Source: an uncultured Acidobacteriota bacterium (GTDB lineage Bacteria; Acidobacteriota; Terriglobia; Bryobacterales; Bryobacteraceae). From it: DNA of 64,000 nucleotides. Made by a program: the position numbers and the translations under genes. Positions 1 through 7,938 of this stretch are shown one piece after another (the first letter of the stretch is position 1; each line of letters opens with the position of its first letter). Where the stretch lies: positions 310,001 to 374,000 of the forward strand of contig CADEFM010000003.1 in NCBI GenBank assembly GCA_902826605.1. Direction: 5' to 3'. The notes beneath the pieces were generated by a model. It saw only the letters and a list, made by a program, of their open reading frames with translations. It was not told where the DNA came from and ran no database searches.

Positions 1-2
1 TT

Positions 3-620
3 TTTGTCGACAAGAAGACCGACGAATTGTATGTAGCCGACGGCTACGGAAACCGGCGCGTTATCGTATTCGATGCCAGCACCGGCAAATATAAGCGGCA
101 TTGGGGCGCCTACGGGAACAAGCCCGACGACACCAATCTTGGCAACTACGATCCGAATGCGCCGATCGCAAAGCAGTTCCGCAATCCTGTGCACTGCGCG
201 GACGTCTCCGACGACGGATTTGTCTATGCTTGTGACCGGGTGAACGACCGCCTGCAGGTTTTCAAAACAGACGGCACTTTCGTGAAGGAAGCGATTTACG
301 ACAAGAACACGCTGGGAGACGGAGCGGTGTGGGATGTCGCCTTCTCCAAGGATCCTCAACAGAAGTTCATGTATATTCCCGATGGGGCGAACGAGAAGGT
401 GCGCGTCGTGAATCGTGAAACGCTCGAAGTGATTACCACTTTTGGCGACGGCGGCCGCCAGCCGGGCCAATTTTACGCCGTCCACAGCATCGCCACTGAT
501 TCGAAGGGGAATGTGTATACAACGGAAACCTATCGGGGCCAGCGCGTGCAAAAGTTCGAATACAAAGGTCTGATGACAGTTACGAAGAAAGACCAGGGCG
601 TTGTCTGGCCTAAGAAATAG
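3..620 (+). CDS. NHL-repeat beta-propeller protein, 5' truncated by window edge
   Basis: The reading frame is open from the first bases of the window, so the gene begins upstream and only about 205 C-terminal residues are seen. The visible part has propeller-blade repeats such as LYVADGYGNRRV, VYACDRVNDRLQVF and VYTTETYRGQRVQKF, typical of NHL or 6-bladed beta-propeller proteins. It is clearly homologous to the two full-length propellers at 48357-51401, which share YVADGYGNRRV and FRNPVHC, so by analogy it is probably exported. The function is unknown: such proteins are common in Acidobacteriota near cytochromes, but no substrate can be read from the sequence. It is followed after 57 bp by a cupin gene on the same strand. 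Confidence 0.85.
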   Translation, partial: FVDKKTDELYVADGYGNRRVIVFDASTGKYKRHWGAYGNKPDDTNLGNYDPNAPIAKQFRNPVHCADVSDDGFVYACDRVNDRLQVFKTDGTFVKEAIYDKNTLGDGAVWDVAFSKDPQQKFMYIPDGANEKVRVVNRETLEVITTFGDGGRQPGQFYAVHSIATDSKGNVYTTETYRGQRVQKFEYKGLMTVTKKDQGVVWPKK

Positions 621-677
621 ACATTATTTCCTACGCCAGGCGGTGGACAACTCTAGCAACCCATCCAAGGAGAAGCA

Positions 678-1160
678 ATGAAATTTACCTGGATCATGAC
701 TCTTGCGGGAGCGGCCGCGCTGATGAACGCCCAGTCTGGCGTGCAGTACGTCAGCGCGAAAGACGTCGCTGCGATGATGGCCAAGGCCCAGGCTGAGCGA
801 AAGCCCGATGAGGGCAACTTCATTCAGCCGCTGGGCAAATCCGGACCCTTCCTGGCCAATCTTGAGTCCCGGCTTCAGGCCATCGATACTCCTCCCCTGG
901 CCCACGAGCAAGACGCCGAATTCATCTACGTGGTGGACGGAGCTGGGCTGTTCACGACAGGCGGCAAGCTAAAAGACGAGAAGCGGGGCAAAGGCGCCAA
1001 CCGGACGGGATCGGGAGTGGAAGGCGGCACGCCGCGGCGCATTGCAAAAGGGGACTTCATTATGGTTCCTCCGAATACGCCCCACGCTTTTACCAAGACC
1101 GAGGGAAAGCTGGTGATTATGTCGATCCACCTGCCCATGCCGGCTGGCGCGTCGAAGTAA
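678..1160 (+). CDS. Exported cupin-domain protein
   Basis: A 160-residue protein with a short hydrophobic N-terminus that looks like a signal peptide (about residues 1-19). It has one cupin barrel. Motif 1 is represented by PPLAHEQDAEFIYVVDG and motif 2 by GDFIMVPPNTPHAFTK. Motif 1 keeps one His and the Glu, but the usual second His of HxH is Gln (HEQ), so metal binding may be altered. A good SD-like AAGGAGAAG precedes the ATG. It probably follows the propeller gene in one transcript. The substrate is unknown. Confidence 0.8.
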   Translation: MKFTWIMTLAGAAALMNAQSGVQYVSAKDVAAMMAKAQAERKPDEGNFIQPLGKSGPFLANLESRLQAIDTPPLAHEQDAEFIYVVDGAGLFTTGGKLKDEKRGKGANRTGSGVEGGTPRRIAKGDFIMVPPNTPHAFTKTEGKLVIMSIHLPMPAGASK

Positions 1161-1201
1161 TAGCGGAGCTATCCTGAACGTTTCGGTACTACGCGGAACG
1201 C

Positions 1202-2548
1202 ATGCACTCTGATTCTCGCCGGGCAGCAGCGCCATATGCGGCTACGCTTCCCCATGCAGGTTGGCTGCTGATACTGCTGTTCAGTCTCAGCCGCGCGAAC
1301 GCCCACGACATCCCCAACGACGTAACCGTTCAGTCGTTTCTCAAACCTACTGGTAACCGTTTGGAAATGCTGGTTCGGGTTCCGCTCAGAGCCATGCGCG
1401 ATACGGATTTTCCCACGCGGGAGAATACCAACTTTTTGGATCTGGAGAAAGTGGATCCCATGCTTCCGGACAACGCCACCTTGTGGATTTCCAACTTCCT
1501 GGAACTTAGGGAAAACGATGCGATCCTGCCAAAACCGCGTATTTTGACGACGCGCCTGGCTCTCCTTTCCGACAAGTCCTTCAGTGCATATGAACAGGCG
1601 CAAGCTCACCTAAACGGCCCGAAACTGAATGCCAACGTTTCCTGGGAGCAGGTGACGCTCGATATTTTGTTCGAGTACCCGATTCAATCGGAACGGTCTC
1701 GTTTTTCCATCAGGCCCGGGGGGCTTCTGCGGCTGGGGCTGCGCGTGGTGACGGTGCTTCGCTTTCTGCCTCCCGGCGGGGCCATTCGCGCTTTCGAATT
1801 CGAGAGCGACCCAGGATTGGTCGAACTGGACCCGGAGTGGTATCAGGCGGCCGGAAGATTTGTACGGTCGGGATTCGACCACATTCTTGACGGCACGGAC
1901 CATCTGCTATTTCTGTTTTGCCTGGTGATACCATTCCGGCGATTCCGCGGTCTCGTCCCGGTGGTTACCGCTTTTACCCTGGCGCACTCCATCACACTGA
2001 TTGCGTCCGCATATAACTTCGCGCCGGACGGGTCCTGGTTCCCGCCTTTAATCGAAATGTTGATCGCCGCATCCATCGTATATATGGCGATCGAAAACAT
2101 GGCCGGCGGCGCCACGGTAAAGCACCGCTGGATGTTTGCGTTCGGCTTCGGCCTGATTCATGGCTTCGGCTTCTCCTTTGCGCTGCGTGAGACGCTGCAG
2201 TTCGCTGGAACGCACATGCTGACGTCGCTGCTCTCTTTCAACCTGGGAGTGGAACTGGGCCAATTGCTGGTGCTGGCGCTGCTCATTCCCGTGCTCGAAT
2301 TGCTGTTCCGCTACGTGGTCGCCGAACGTATGGGAACTATCATTCTATCGGCGCTTGTGTGCCATACGGCATTGCATTGGATGACGGAGCGTTGGGGCAT
2401 ACTGACCGGGGTTGAGATCAAGGCGCCAGCAGCTGACGGCGCACTGTGGGTAGGCGCGATGGTATGGATCGTGGCGATCACAATCGCGGGGGCGTCGCTA
2501 TGGTTTATGGCGGCGCACCGCCGGGACCGCAGCGCGCAACGCGGCTGA
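1202..2548 (+). CDS. HupE/UreJ-family membrane protein
   Basis: A 448-residue protein with a signal-like hydrophobic stretch (about 16-33), a soluble extracytoplasmic region to about residue 215, and a C-terminal membrane domain with the HupE/UreJ signature: FDHILDGTDHLLFLFC, TLAHSITL and IHGFGFSFA. HupE/UreJ proteins are associated with nickel or metal uptake, but this long soluble-plus-membrane form is widespread in bacteria without hydrogenase and its cargo here is unknown. Its last third (from about residue 234) is duplicated almost exactly at 5036-5699, with an RM cassette between the copies. In this copy the stop is TGA at 2546; in the distal copy that codon reads through for five more residues. 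Confidence 0.85.
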   Translation: MHSDSRRAAAPYAATLPHAGWLLILLFSLSRANAHDIPNDVTVQSFLKPTGNRLEMLVRVPLRAMRDTDFPTRENTNFLDLEKVDPMLPDNATLWISNFLELRENDAILPKPRILTTRLALLSDKSFSAYEQAQAHLNGPKLNANVSWEQVTLDILFEYPIQSERSRFSIRPGGLLRLGLRVVTVLRFLPPGGAIRAFEFESDPGLVELDPEWYQAAGRFVRSGFDHILDGTDHLLFLFCLVIPFRRFRGLVPVVTAFTLAHSITLIASAYNFAPDGSWFPPLIEMLIAASIVYMAIENMAGGATVKHRWMFAFGFGLIHGFGFSFALRETLQFAGTHMLTSLLSFNLGVELGQLLVLALLIPVLELLFRYVVAERMGTIILSALVCHTALHWMTERWGILTGVEIKAPAADGALWVGAMVWIVAITIAGASLWFMAAHRRDRSAQRG

Positions 2549-2563
2549 GCCCGGATTGGATAA
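1900..2563 (+). repeat. Long direct repeat, left copy (3' end of hupE-like gene)
   Basis: This 664-bp segment matches 5036-5699 with a constant offset of 3136 and no indels. By eye there are only two mismatches between 1908 and 2545, then two more at 2546 and 2548. Similarity fades at 1899/5035 on the left and stops at 2564/5700 on the right. It encodes the membrane domain of the HupE-like protein. Confidence 0.95.
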
Positions 2564-2690
2564 GACCCGACGTGGTTTTCGATGGTGAACCGTCACGAAC
2601 AAAGACGAAATTGCGTTTGATCGTAGGTCGCCTCTGAAAATCCTTACTCCAAGTCGCTTGTGCTCAGGTTATGATCGTTAGCAGGATGCA

Positions 2691-4010
2691 ATGCCCACGC
2701 AATTTCGATTGACGTTCCGCTCCTTCGTTGCAAGCGAACGGAACGATGTCGGAAACGTTGAGCGAGAACTGGCATGCAAAGGTGATGGTGAAACGGATTT
2801 GCCGACTCCAACTTTCCTCGAATTTTTCGCCGGTGCGGGTTTAGTCCGGCAAGGTTTACTTCCCGTTTGGCGTTGCTTGTGGGCCAACGATATCGATCCT
2901 TCGAAAGAACGCATCTATACCGCGAACTTTGGCAAGAGCGAGTTCCGTTGCGGAGATATAGCCGAGGTTAACGCCAAGGCTCTGCCGGCCGCCGATATGG
3001 CTTGGGCTTCGTTCCCCTGCCAGGATCTTTCCCTGGCTGGGTGGCAACGTGGGATGTCGGCTGGGCGTAGCGGAACGTTCTGGGCCTTTTGGCGGCTGAT
3101 GAGAGATTTGCACGATGCCGGGCGACGTCCCCCGATGATCGTTATCGAGAACGTCACGGGCCTTCTCTACGGTGATAACTTCACAGGACTCTGTGAGTCT
3201 CTAGCCGCGCTGGATATGAATTTCGGCGCCATGGTCCTCGACGCTAAATGGTTCCTTCCCCAGTCCCGGCCCCGCGTCTTCATTGTTGCGGTAGATCGAC
3301 GGGTAGAATGCGAGGACCTCGCTGAGGAGTTGCCTTTTGGCCCCCATATTTCGAAGTCCCTCGTAAGGGCTTGGCGCGCATTGCCGAAATCCGTGAAGGA
3401 CCGTTGGGAATGGTGGCGGTTCGAGCCTCCCATTCGCAGGCGATCTCAACCAGTCGAGACGTTTATTGAACTTAATCCTGACCGTGTAGAATGGAACACC
3501 GTGGCCCAGACGAAACGACTTCTTGGGATGATGAGTGATCTCAACCGCTCTAAAGTGAAAGAGGTATCAGAGTCCGAGAAGTTGCGCGTGGGCTTCCTCT
3601 ACAAGCGGATGCGGGAAGGCCAGCAGCGGGCTGAGGTAAGATTTGATGGGGTTGCCGGTTGCCTTCGGACTCCGGGCGGGGGATCAAGCCGTCAGACGAT
3701 TCTAGTAGTCGAAGGCAAGAAGATACGTTCGCGTCTGCTATCGCCGCGTGAGGCTGCCCGTCTAATGGGTCTCCCGGATGAGTTTCAGTTGCCGGGCACC
3801 TACAACGAAGCGTACAAGGCGATGGGCGACGGCGTGGCCCGGAGCGTCGTAACGGCCCTCAACGACCAGTTGCTTGGCCCCTTGTCTAGGGCTGTTGTTG
3901 CGTCCGGCAGAACCCGGCTCCCCGAAATCGAGAACCGTGGAGACCACTCGACCTTCCGAACAAGCACCGAATCGCGAGCAGCGACATGGGCGGCGCGGGC
4001 CCCGAGGTAA
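2691..4010 (+). CDS. DNA (cytosine-5) methyltransferase
   Basis: A 439-residue C5 methyltransferase with motifs in canonical order: motif I LEFFAGAGLVRQGL (SAM binding, about 43-56), motif IV SFPCQDLSLAG with the catalytic Cys (about 108), motif VI VIENVTGLL, motif VIII SRPRVFIVAVD, then a target-recognition region, motif IX (SPREAARLMGLP) and motif X (KAMGDGVARSVV). It should methylate cytosine in the cassette's recognition site. The ATG has an AGGA about 4 bases upstream; the ~40 residues before motif I have no recognised domain, so a later start is possible. It lies 21 bp upstream of vsr on the same strand. The site may resemble CCGCGG, as for Eco29kI systems, but that is inferred only from the neighbouring nuclease. 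Confidence 0.93.
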   Translation: MPTQFRLTFRSFVASERNDVGNVERELACKGDGETDLPTPTFLEFFAGAGLVRQGLLPVWRCLWANDIDPSKERIYTANFGKSEFRCGDIAEVNAKALPAADMAWASFPCQDLSLAGWQRGMSAGRSGTFWAFWRLMRDLHDAGRRPPMIVIENVTGLLYGDNFTGLCESLAALDMNFGAMVLDAKWFLPQSRPRVFIVAVDRRVECEDLAEELPFGPHISKSLVRAWRALPKSVKDRWEWWRFEPPIRRRSQPVETFIELNPDRVEWNTVAQTKRLLGMMSDLNRSKVKEVSESEKLRVGFLYKRMREGQQRAEVRFDGVAGCLRTPGGGSSRQTILVVEGKKIRSRLLSPREAARLMGLPDEFQLPGTYNEAYKAMGDGVARSVVTALNDQLLGPLSRAVVASGRTRLPEIENRGDHSTFRTSTESRAATWAARAPR

Positions 4011-4031
4011 GGCGACGCGGGTGAACGACCC

Positions 4032-4418
4032 ATGACCCGGAGTGAAGTTATGGCTCGCGTCCGGTCAAAGGATACCAACCCGGAGCTGGCCGTTCGCCGA
4101 GCGGTCCACGCGGCTGGCTTTCGATTCCGCCTTCATCGCAAGGCGCTGCCCGGATCACCGGATCTGGTGTTTACCAGCCGGAGCATTGCGGTCTTCGTTA
4201 ACGGGTGCTTCTGGCACGGGCATTCGTGCGAAGACGGGAAGCGTCCTTCGACCAATATCGAATACTGGAATCGAAAGATCGGCCGGAACGTGACGCGCGA
4301 TAAAGCCAATTATCGGGCCCTACGAAAGATGAACTGGATGCCACTCGTTATCTGGACGTGCCGACTCAATCTTGGTCTTCGTCGTCTTCTGAGGGAGCTT
4401 CGAGAACATTCCCCGTGA
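4032..4418 (+). CDS. vsr: Very short patch repair (Vsr) endonuclease
   Basis: A 128-residue protein of normal Vsr length. It carries the family signature GSPDLVF (catalytic Asp), AVFVNGCFWHGHSC (metal- and DNA-contacting His residues) and WNRKIGRNVTRDK. Vsr nicks T:G mismatches produced by deamination of 5-methylcytosine and protects the methylase target site, which fits its place 21 bp after the C5 methyltransferase. The ATG is followed at once by TRSEVMARVRSKDTNPE, the usual Vsr N-terminus. Its 3' end overlaps the convergent nuclease gene by 53 bp. Confidence 0.93.
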   Translation: MTRSEVMARVRSKDTNPELAVRRAVHAAGFRFRLHRKALPGSPDLVFTSRSIAVFVNGCFWHGHSCEDGKRPSTNIEYWNRKIGRNVTRDKANYRALRKMNWMPLVIWTCRLNLGLRRLLRELREHSP

Positions 4419-4959
4419 AGCTCGCGTGATATCGGCGGAGTCGGTCGAAGTGAGCCTGAAGAGAGCGGCGCAACTGACGGGAATCCTTTACGGTTTGGAT
4501 GTGATCAACAAGTTGGAAGTAGAACTGACTTTGCCGAGGTAAGCGTCGGCTGGGGTCTCGCCTGATTGCCCTTTCATCATCAGGCAATACCTGAACTCGA
4601 ATCCTCTCTGGATGAGGGAACGGAAGCTGGCCGGGATTTTGGGGTATGGCCCCGTTCATCAATGGGCTCTGGGGATCGTGCTGATGGAATAGGTAAGCTT
4701 CGAGCGGCGGAATACTTGCTTTCGTGGCGCAAGGATAGGCCCAGACGAACGCCACCTCCCAAACGTCAAGTTGGCGATTGGCTATGGTGTCGCTCCGGGC
4801 GCTTGTTAAATGGCGTCGCACTCGGTTCTGTATCCCATCGGTCGATTTCCCGACGTAAATAGGAACTTCGTCGAGATCGCAGAGCACGTAGACTCCGATT
4901 CCGGTTGGTATTGTGGCGACTTGCTGTCGCCGATAGATTTGATGGTGCGGGACAGGCAT
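4366..4959 (-). CDS. GIY-YIG restriction endonuclease, Eco29kI-like
   Basis: A 197-residue protein with a GIY-YIG core. GVYVLCD and IYVGKS give the two tyrosines, followed by RVRRHL (Arg and His), PLEAYLFHQ (catalytic Glu) and SPLMNG (Asn). This set of Tyr, Tyr, Arg, His, Glu and Asn matches that known for the GIY-YIG restriction enzyme Eco29kI. It is convergent with and overlaps vsr by 53 bp and completes a type II RM cassette with the C5 methyltransferase. It is read toward vsr from its own promoter side at about 4960-5035. Specificity is not readable from sequence. Confidence 0.85.
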   Translation of the reverse strand: MPVPHHQIYRRQQVATIPTGIGVYVLCDLDEVPIYVGKSTDGIQNRVRRHLTSARSDTIANRQLDVWEVAFVWAYPCATKASIPPLEAYLFHQHDPQSPLMNGAIPQNPGQLPFPHPERIRVQVLPDDERAIRRDPSRRLPRQSQFYFQLVDHIQTVKDSRQLRRSLQAHFDRLRRYHASFTGNVLEAPSEDDEDQD

Positions 4960-5035
4960 CCGGGAAGATGCAGCATAGCACGCGCGTCCGGCCCCCTGCT
5001 AGTGAACCTCGGTTTCAGTCGCCCCTACCCCCTAC

Positions 5036-5699
5036 CCATTTGTTATTTCTGTTTTGCCTGGTGATACCCTTCCGGCGATTCCGCGGTCTCGTCGCGGTGG
5101 TTACCGCTTTTACCCTGGCGCACTCCATCACACTGATTGCGTCCGCATATAACTTCGCGCCGGACGGGTCCTGGTTCCCGCCTTTAATCGAAATGTTGAT
5201 CGCCGCATCCATCGTATATATGGCGATCGAAAACATGGCCGGCGGCGCCACGGTAAAGCACCGCTGGATGTTTGCGTTCGGCTTCGGCCTGATTCATGGC
5301 TTCGGCTTCTCCTTTGCGCTGCGTGAGACGCTGCAGTTCGCTGGAACGCACATGCTGACGTCGCTGCTCTCTTTCAACCTGGGAGTGGAACTGGGCCAAT
5401 TGCTGGTGCTGGCGCTGCTCATTCCCGTGCTCGAATTGCTGTTCCGCTACGTGGTCGCCGAACGTATGGGAACTATCATTCTATCGGCGCTTGTGTGCCA
5501 TACGGCATTGCATTGGATGACGGAGCGTTGGGGCATACTGACCGGGGTTGAGATCAAGGCGCCAGCAGCTGACGGCGCACTGTGGGTAGGCGCGATGGTA
5601 TGGATCGTGGCGATCACAATCGCGGGGGCGTCGCTATGGTTTATGGCGGCGCACCGCCGGGACCGCAGCGCGCAACGCGGCCGTGCCCGGATTGGATAA
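5036..5699 (+). pseudogene. Duplicated 3' fragment of hupE-like gene (right repeat copy)
   Basis: This right-hand copy of the 664-bp repeat encodes about 221 residues identical to the C-terminal membrane domain of the gene at 1202 except for Pro to Ala near its start and a five-residue extension after the position of the original stop. It lacks the signal peptide, the soluble domain and its own ribosome-binding site. The frame is open upstream into the insert, but that part has no HupE similarity. It is probably a non-functional remnant and also a substrate for recombination that would delete the RM insert. Confidence 0.9.
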
Positions 5700-5939
5700 C
5701 GCTGAGGGATATCGGCGAGGTCAGCACTAACGCGCTACCGACTTCTCCTGTCTCGGACGTCGTTCTCATCCCGGGACCTTTCCTTGGCTGAGCGGAACAG
5801 CGCAAGGCGAATGAGATCGGCGTCTGTCACTATCCTTAATGATGGCAAATGTGAACTCGTCACCCAGAGTTCACTTGCTCGCAGATGCCTCGGCGTTACT
5901 CGGTGACACCGTTTTCGGCGATCGGTGTCTAATATAGAC

Positions 5940-6578
5940 ATGCGCCTGAATAACATGACTATTCGCCATGGCATGCCCGGCATCGTATTAACTATGATTG
6001 GCTTACCTGAATTAGTCGCCCAAAGTACTGCCCCTCCGAAGCACGAAGTTGGCTTGACTCTGGGCCGTCTACTCGGCCAGGACCGAATATCTGGAACTAC
6101 ACGTTTCGAACTGGGTTCAGGAACGGCGCTTCAGGCCAATTATGGATATCGCCTCGTGGCGTCATCCAATGTGGCCATTTATGGTGAGGTGCACATGCTG
6201 GCCAATCCGCAACGGGTGGTCACGTCGACCAATCTCGGGCTGACGAAAGACGTCGCGAGCTTGTTTGTCACTCCCGGCATTCGAGTGAAGTTTTTTCCGC
6301 GCAGCTCGGTCGCGCCCTATGCCGCGTTTGGCGGAGGATGGGCCTTGTTTGAGCACAGCACGACAACCCTTGGCGGTTCCCCCAATCCCGCTCCGCGTTC
6401 CGCCAGTCACGGCGTTTTTGATTTCGGAGGCGGCGTTGACATCAAATTCTGGAAGTTTGTGGGCTTACGAGGAGAGGTGCGTGATTTTTATTCAGGCAAT
6501 CCGTCGTACAACGTACCTCTCAACGGAAGACAGCATAACGTGGTGGTTGGAGGTGGGTTTGTGCTCCGGCTACATTGA
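5940..6578 (+). CDS. Outer-membrane beta-barrel protein
   Basis: A protein of about 212 residues with an N-terminal hydrophobic export signal (about 13-28, ending near VAQS). Alternating hydrophobic strands follow, ending in HNVVVGGGFVLRLH, as in small OmpA/opacity-type barrels. Repeated strand patterns such as VTPGIRVKFFP, YAAFGGGWALFE and FVGLRGEVRDFY support an eight-stranded barrel. The start is uncertain: GTG 5925, ATG 5940 and ATG 5955 are in frame, and I chose 5940 because it leaves a plausible signal peptide. It is adjacent to the right RM repeat and was probably next to hupE before the insertion. Confidence 0.75.
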   Translation: MRLNNMTIRHGMPGIVLTMIGLPELVAQSTAPPKHEVGLTLGRLLGQDRISGTTRFELGSGTALQANYGYRLVASSNVAIYGEVHMLANPQRVVTSTNLGLTKDVASLFVTPGIRVKFFPRSSVAPYAAFGGGWALFEHSTTTLGGSPNPAPRSASHGVFDFGGGVDIKFWKFVGLRGEVRDFYSGNPSYNVPLNGRQHNVVVGGGFVLRLH

Positions 6579-6596
6579 GTCGCGGGTTCAGTCAGT

Positions 6597-7688
6597 TCAT
6601 TTGCGCTGCAAGCCATCGGGCACGCGCTGGGTGTCGAGTTGTCCAACTTTGAAAGTCCAATGCAAAGGGATCGTCTTTGGCAAGTAGCACTCCTTGTCGT
6701 CGCAGGCCTGGTAGCGGAATGAACCTTCGACGGAGATTGTGCGGCCCGTTCCGAGCGCGGGAGCTACTTCGGGGTCGAGACCAACGACCAGGTCACGCAC
6801 AATCCGGATGTGGTTGGTGTAAACCGGCACCGTCTCCTTGATCACCGGAAGATTCAGCATCTTGAAAGGAGGATATGCCGCCGGAAACGCCACCCAGGCC
6901 TTCGATTCGGCCATCTGCCAATCAATGGGGAGATAGTTTTGGACACCGGGTGCGTACAAGTGCATCTTCGGTTTAAGGTCAATTTCGATCACTAACGCGG
7001 TGCGGTGTCCGGGGGCGAGCGTGGCGTCGCTTGCGGAATAGGTGAGCTTGAGCTGAGAATTCTCAATGGTATTCTGCAGAACGCCCGCGGCACCAAATTC
7101 GCGAGTTAGAATGCTGGCGGCGGAGGAACGCTCGCGATAATCGTCGTCGAAATATTTGGCCGTGATGATTCCTTTTTCGTTGATGATATAGGTGCCGGGG
7201 AACGGGATTCCGAAGCGCGGCGTGTTTTTGTCGACGTTGGTGTTCAGAATGTCGAAGGCGCGAATGACAATGGAGTCGGGGTCAGACAGCATGGGGTAAC
7301 GGATGCCGAGACGGGTGGCAAACGTTCGTAGGATATCGGAGCTGTCATAGGTCAGGGATGCAACGTTCAAGCCTTTCAAACGGAAACCCTCGACCTGGCG
7401 ATTGAGGTCGGCCAGTTGCGTCTTGCAGTAAGGGCACCAGTCGGCTGAGCGGGCAAAGACCAGGACAAGTCCCTTGGGGCCCTTCAGTGTGTCGAAGGTC
7501 TGGCGCTTGCCGTTCACATCCGTCGCGGCAAACTCGGGGATATGCGAACCGACGGCGGGTCCGGTCTTGGCGTTGGTGGATTGATCGTTAAGGGGGCGAA
7601 GCCGTGGGCGGCCGTCCTGCGCCCAAACCAGCGCACTCAGCAAGATAGGCAGTGCGAAGGCAGAGGTTTTCATAAGGTTGATGCGCAT
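6597..7688 (-). CDS. Exported redoxin (AhpC/TSA-like) fused to a DsbD-alpha-like domain
   Basis: A 363-residue protein with a signal peptide (about 1-24). Residues about 46-200 form a thioredoxin/peroxiredoxin-like domain with WCPYC as the redox motif and the cis-Pro region GIPFPGTYII. Residues about 205-355 resemble the N-terminal (alpha) domain of DsbD, ending with the cysteine pair in ACDDKECYLPKTI. It probably handles periplasmic thiol-disulfide or peroxide chemistry, with the DsbD-like domain as an intramolecular partner. A second possible start is ATG 7673. It is convergent with the barrel gene, with 18 bp between stops. Confidence 0.82.
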   Translation of the reverse strand: MRINLMKTSAFALPILLSALVWAQDGRPRLRPLNDQSTNAKTGPAVGSHIPEFAATDVNGKRQTFDTLKGPKGLVLVFARSADWCPYCKTQLADLNRQVEGFRLKGLNVASLTYDSSDILRTFATRLGIRYPMLSDPDSIVIRAFDILNTNVDKNTPRFGIPFPGTYIINEKGIITAKYFDDDYRERSSAASILTREFGAAGVLQNTIENSQLKLTYSASDATLAPGHRTALVIEIDLKPKMHLYAPGVQNYLPIDWQMAESKAWVAFPAAYPPFKMLNLPVIKETVPVYTNHIRIVRDLVVGLDPEVAPALGTGRTISVEGSFRYQACDDKECYLPKTIPLHWTFKVGQLDTQRVPDGLQRK

Positions 7689-7735
7689 TGAGGCGCTTCC
7701 ATTGTCAACACTAACACGGAGTTCATGCCAGCATG

Positions 7736-7779
7736 GTTGGCACGGTAGTGTCCTCAGAGTAGGACACCACCGTTGGCAC
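7736..7779. repeat. 28-bp imperfect palindrome flanked by 8-bp direct repeats
   Basis: Positions 7744-7754 and 7761-7771 form an 11-bp inverted repeat with one mismatch around a 6-base loop. The palindrome is immediately flanked by identical 8-bp copies of GTTGGCAC (7736-7743 and 7772-7779). The arrangement looks like a tiny insertion with target duplication or the footprint of a lost transposon. A terminator is less likely because no T tract follows. Confidence 0.6.
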
Positions 7780-7938
7780 CGACAGAATCACCGGCATACG
7801 ATCTGCATCAGCACGGCTCGCTCTCCGCGGATGTCTTCCTTTTCAATCGTTGGCCGTTGCTCTTACTATCATCAAACCCGCGCATGGATTTCTCTGTAGG
7901 TTTATGAAGCTTTCTTCAATTCCGCCGATTATAGAGGC

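Larger units (their letters stand above)
2564..5035. mobile_element. Restriction-modification insert bounded by 664-bp direct repeats
   Basis: A 2.47-kb segment lies between two copies of the hupE-like 3' end. It holds a C5 methyltransferase, a Vsr endonuclease and a convergent GIY-YIG nuclease, and no transposase or integrase. If one repeat is removed together with the insert, an uninterrupted hupE-like gene is restored, so the segment is best read as an acquired module. Insertion of RM genes with long target duplication is known from comparative genomics of Helicobacter pylori; applying that mechanism here is inference. Confidence 0.8.

Noticed and set aside
4905..5699. A 264-codon frame read as a second complete HupE-like gene
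   Set aside because: The first ~44 codons come from the RM insert and have no similarity; only the duplicated membrane domain is real.
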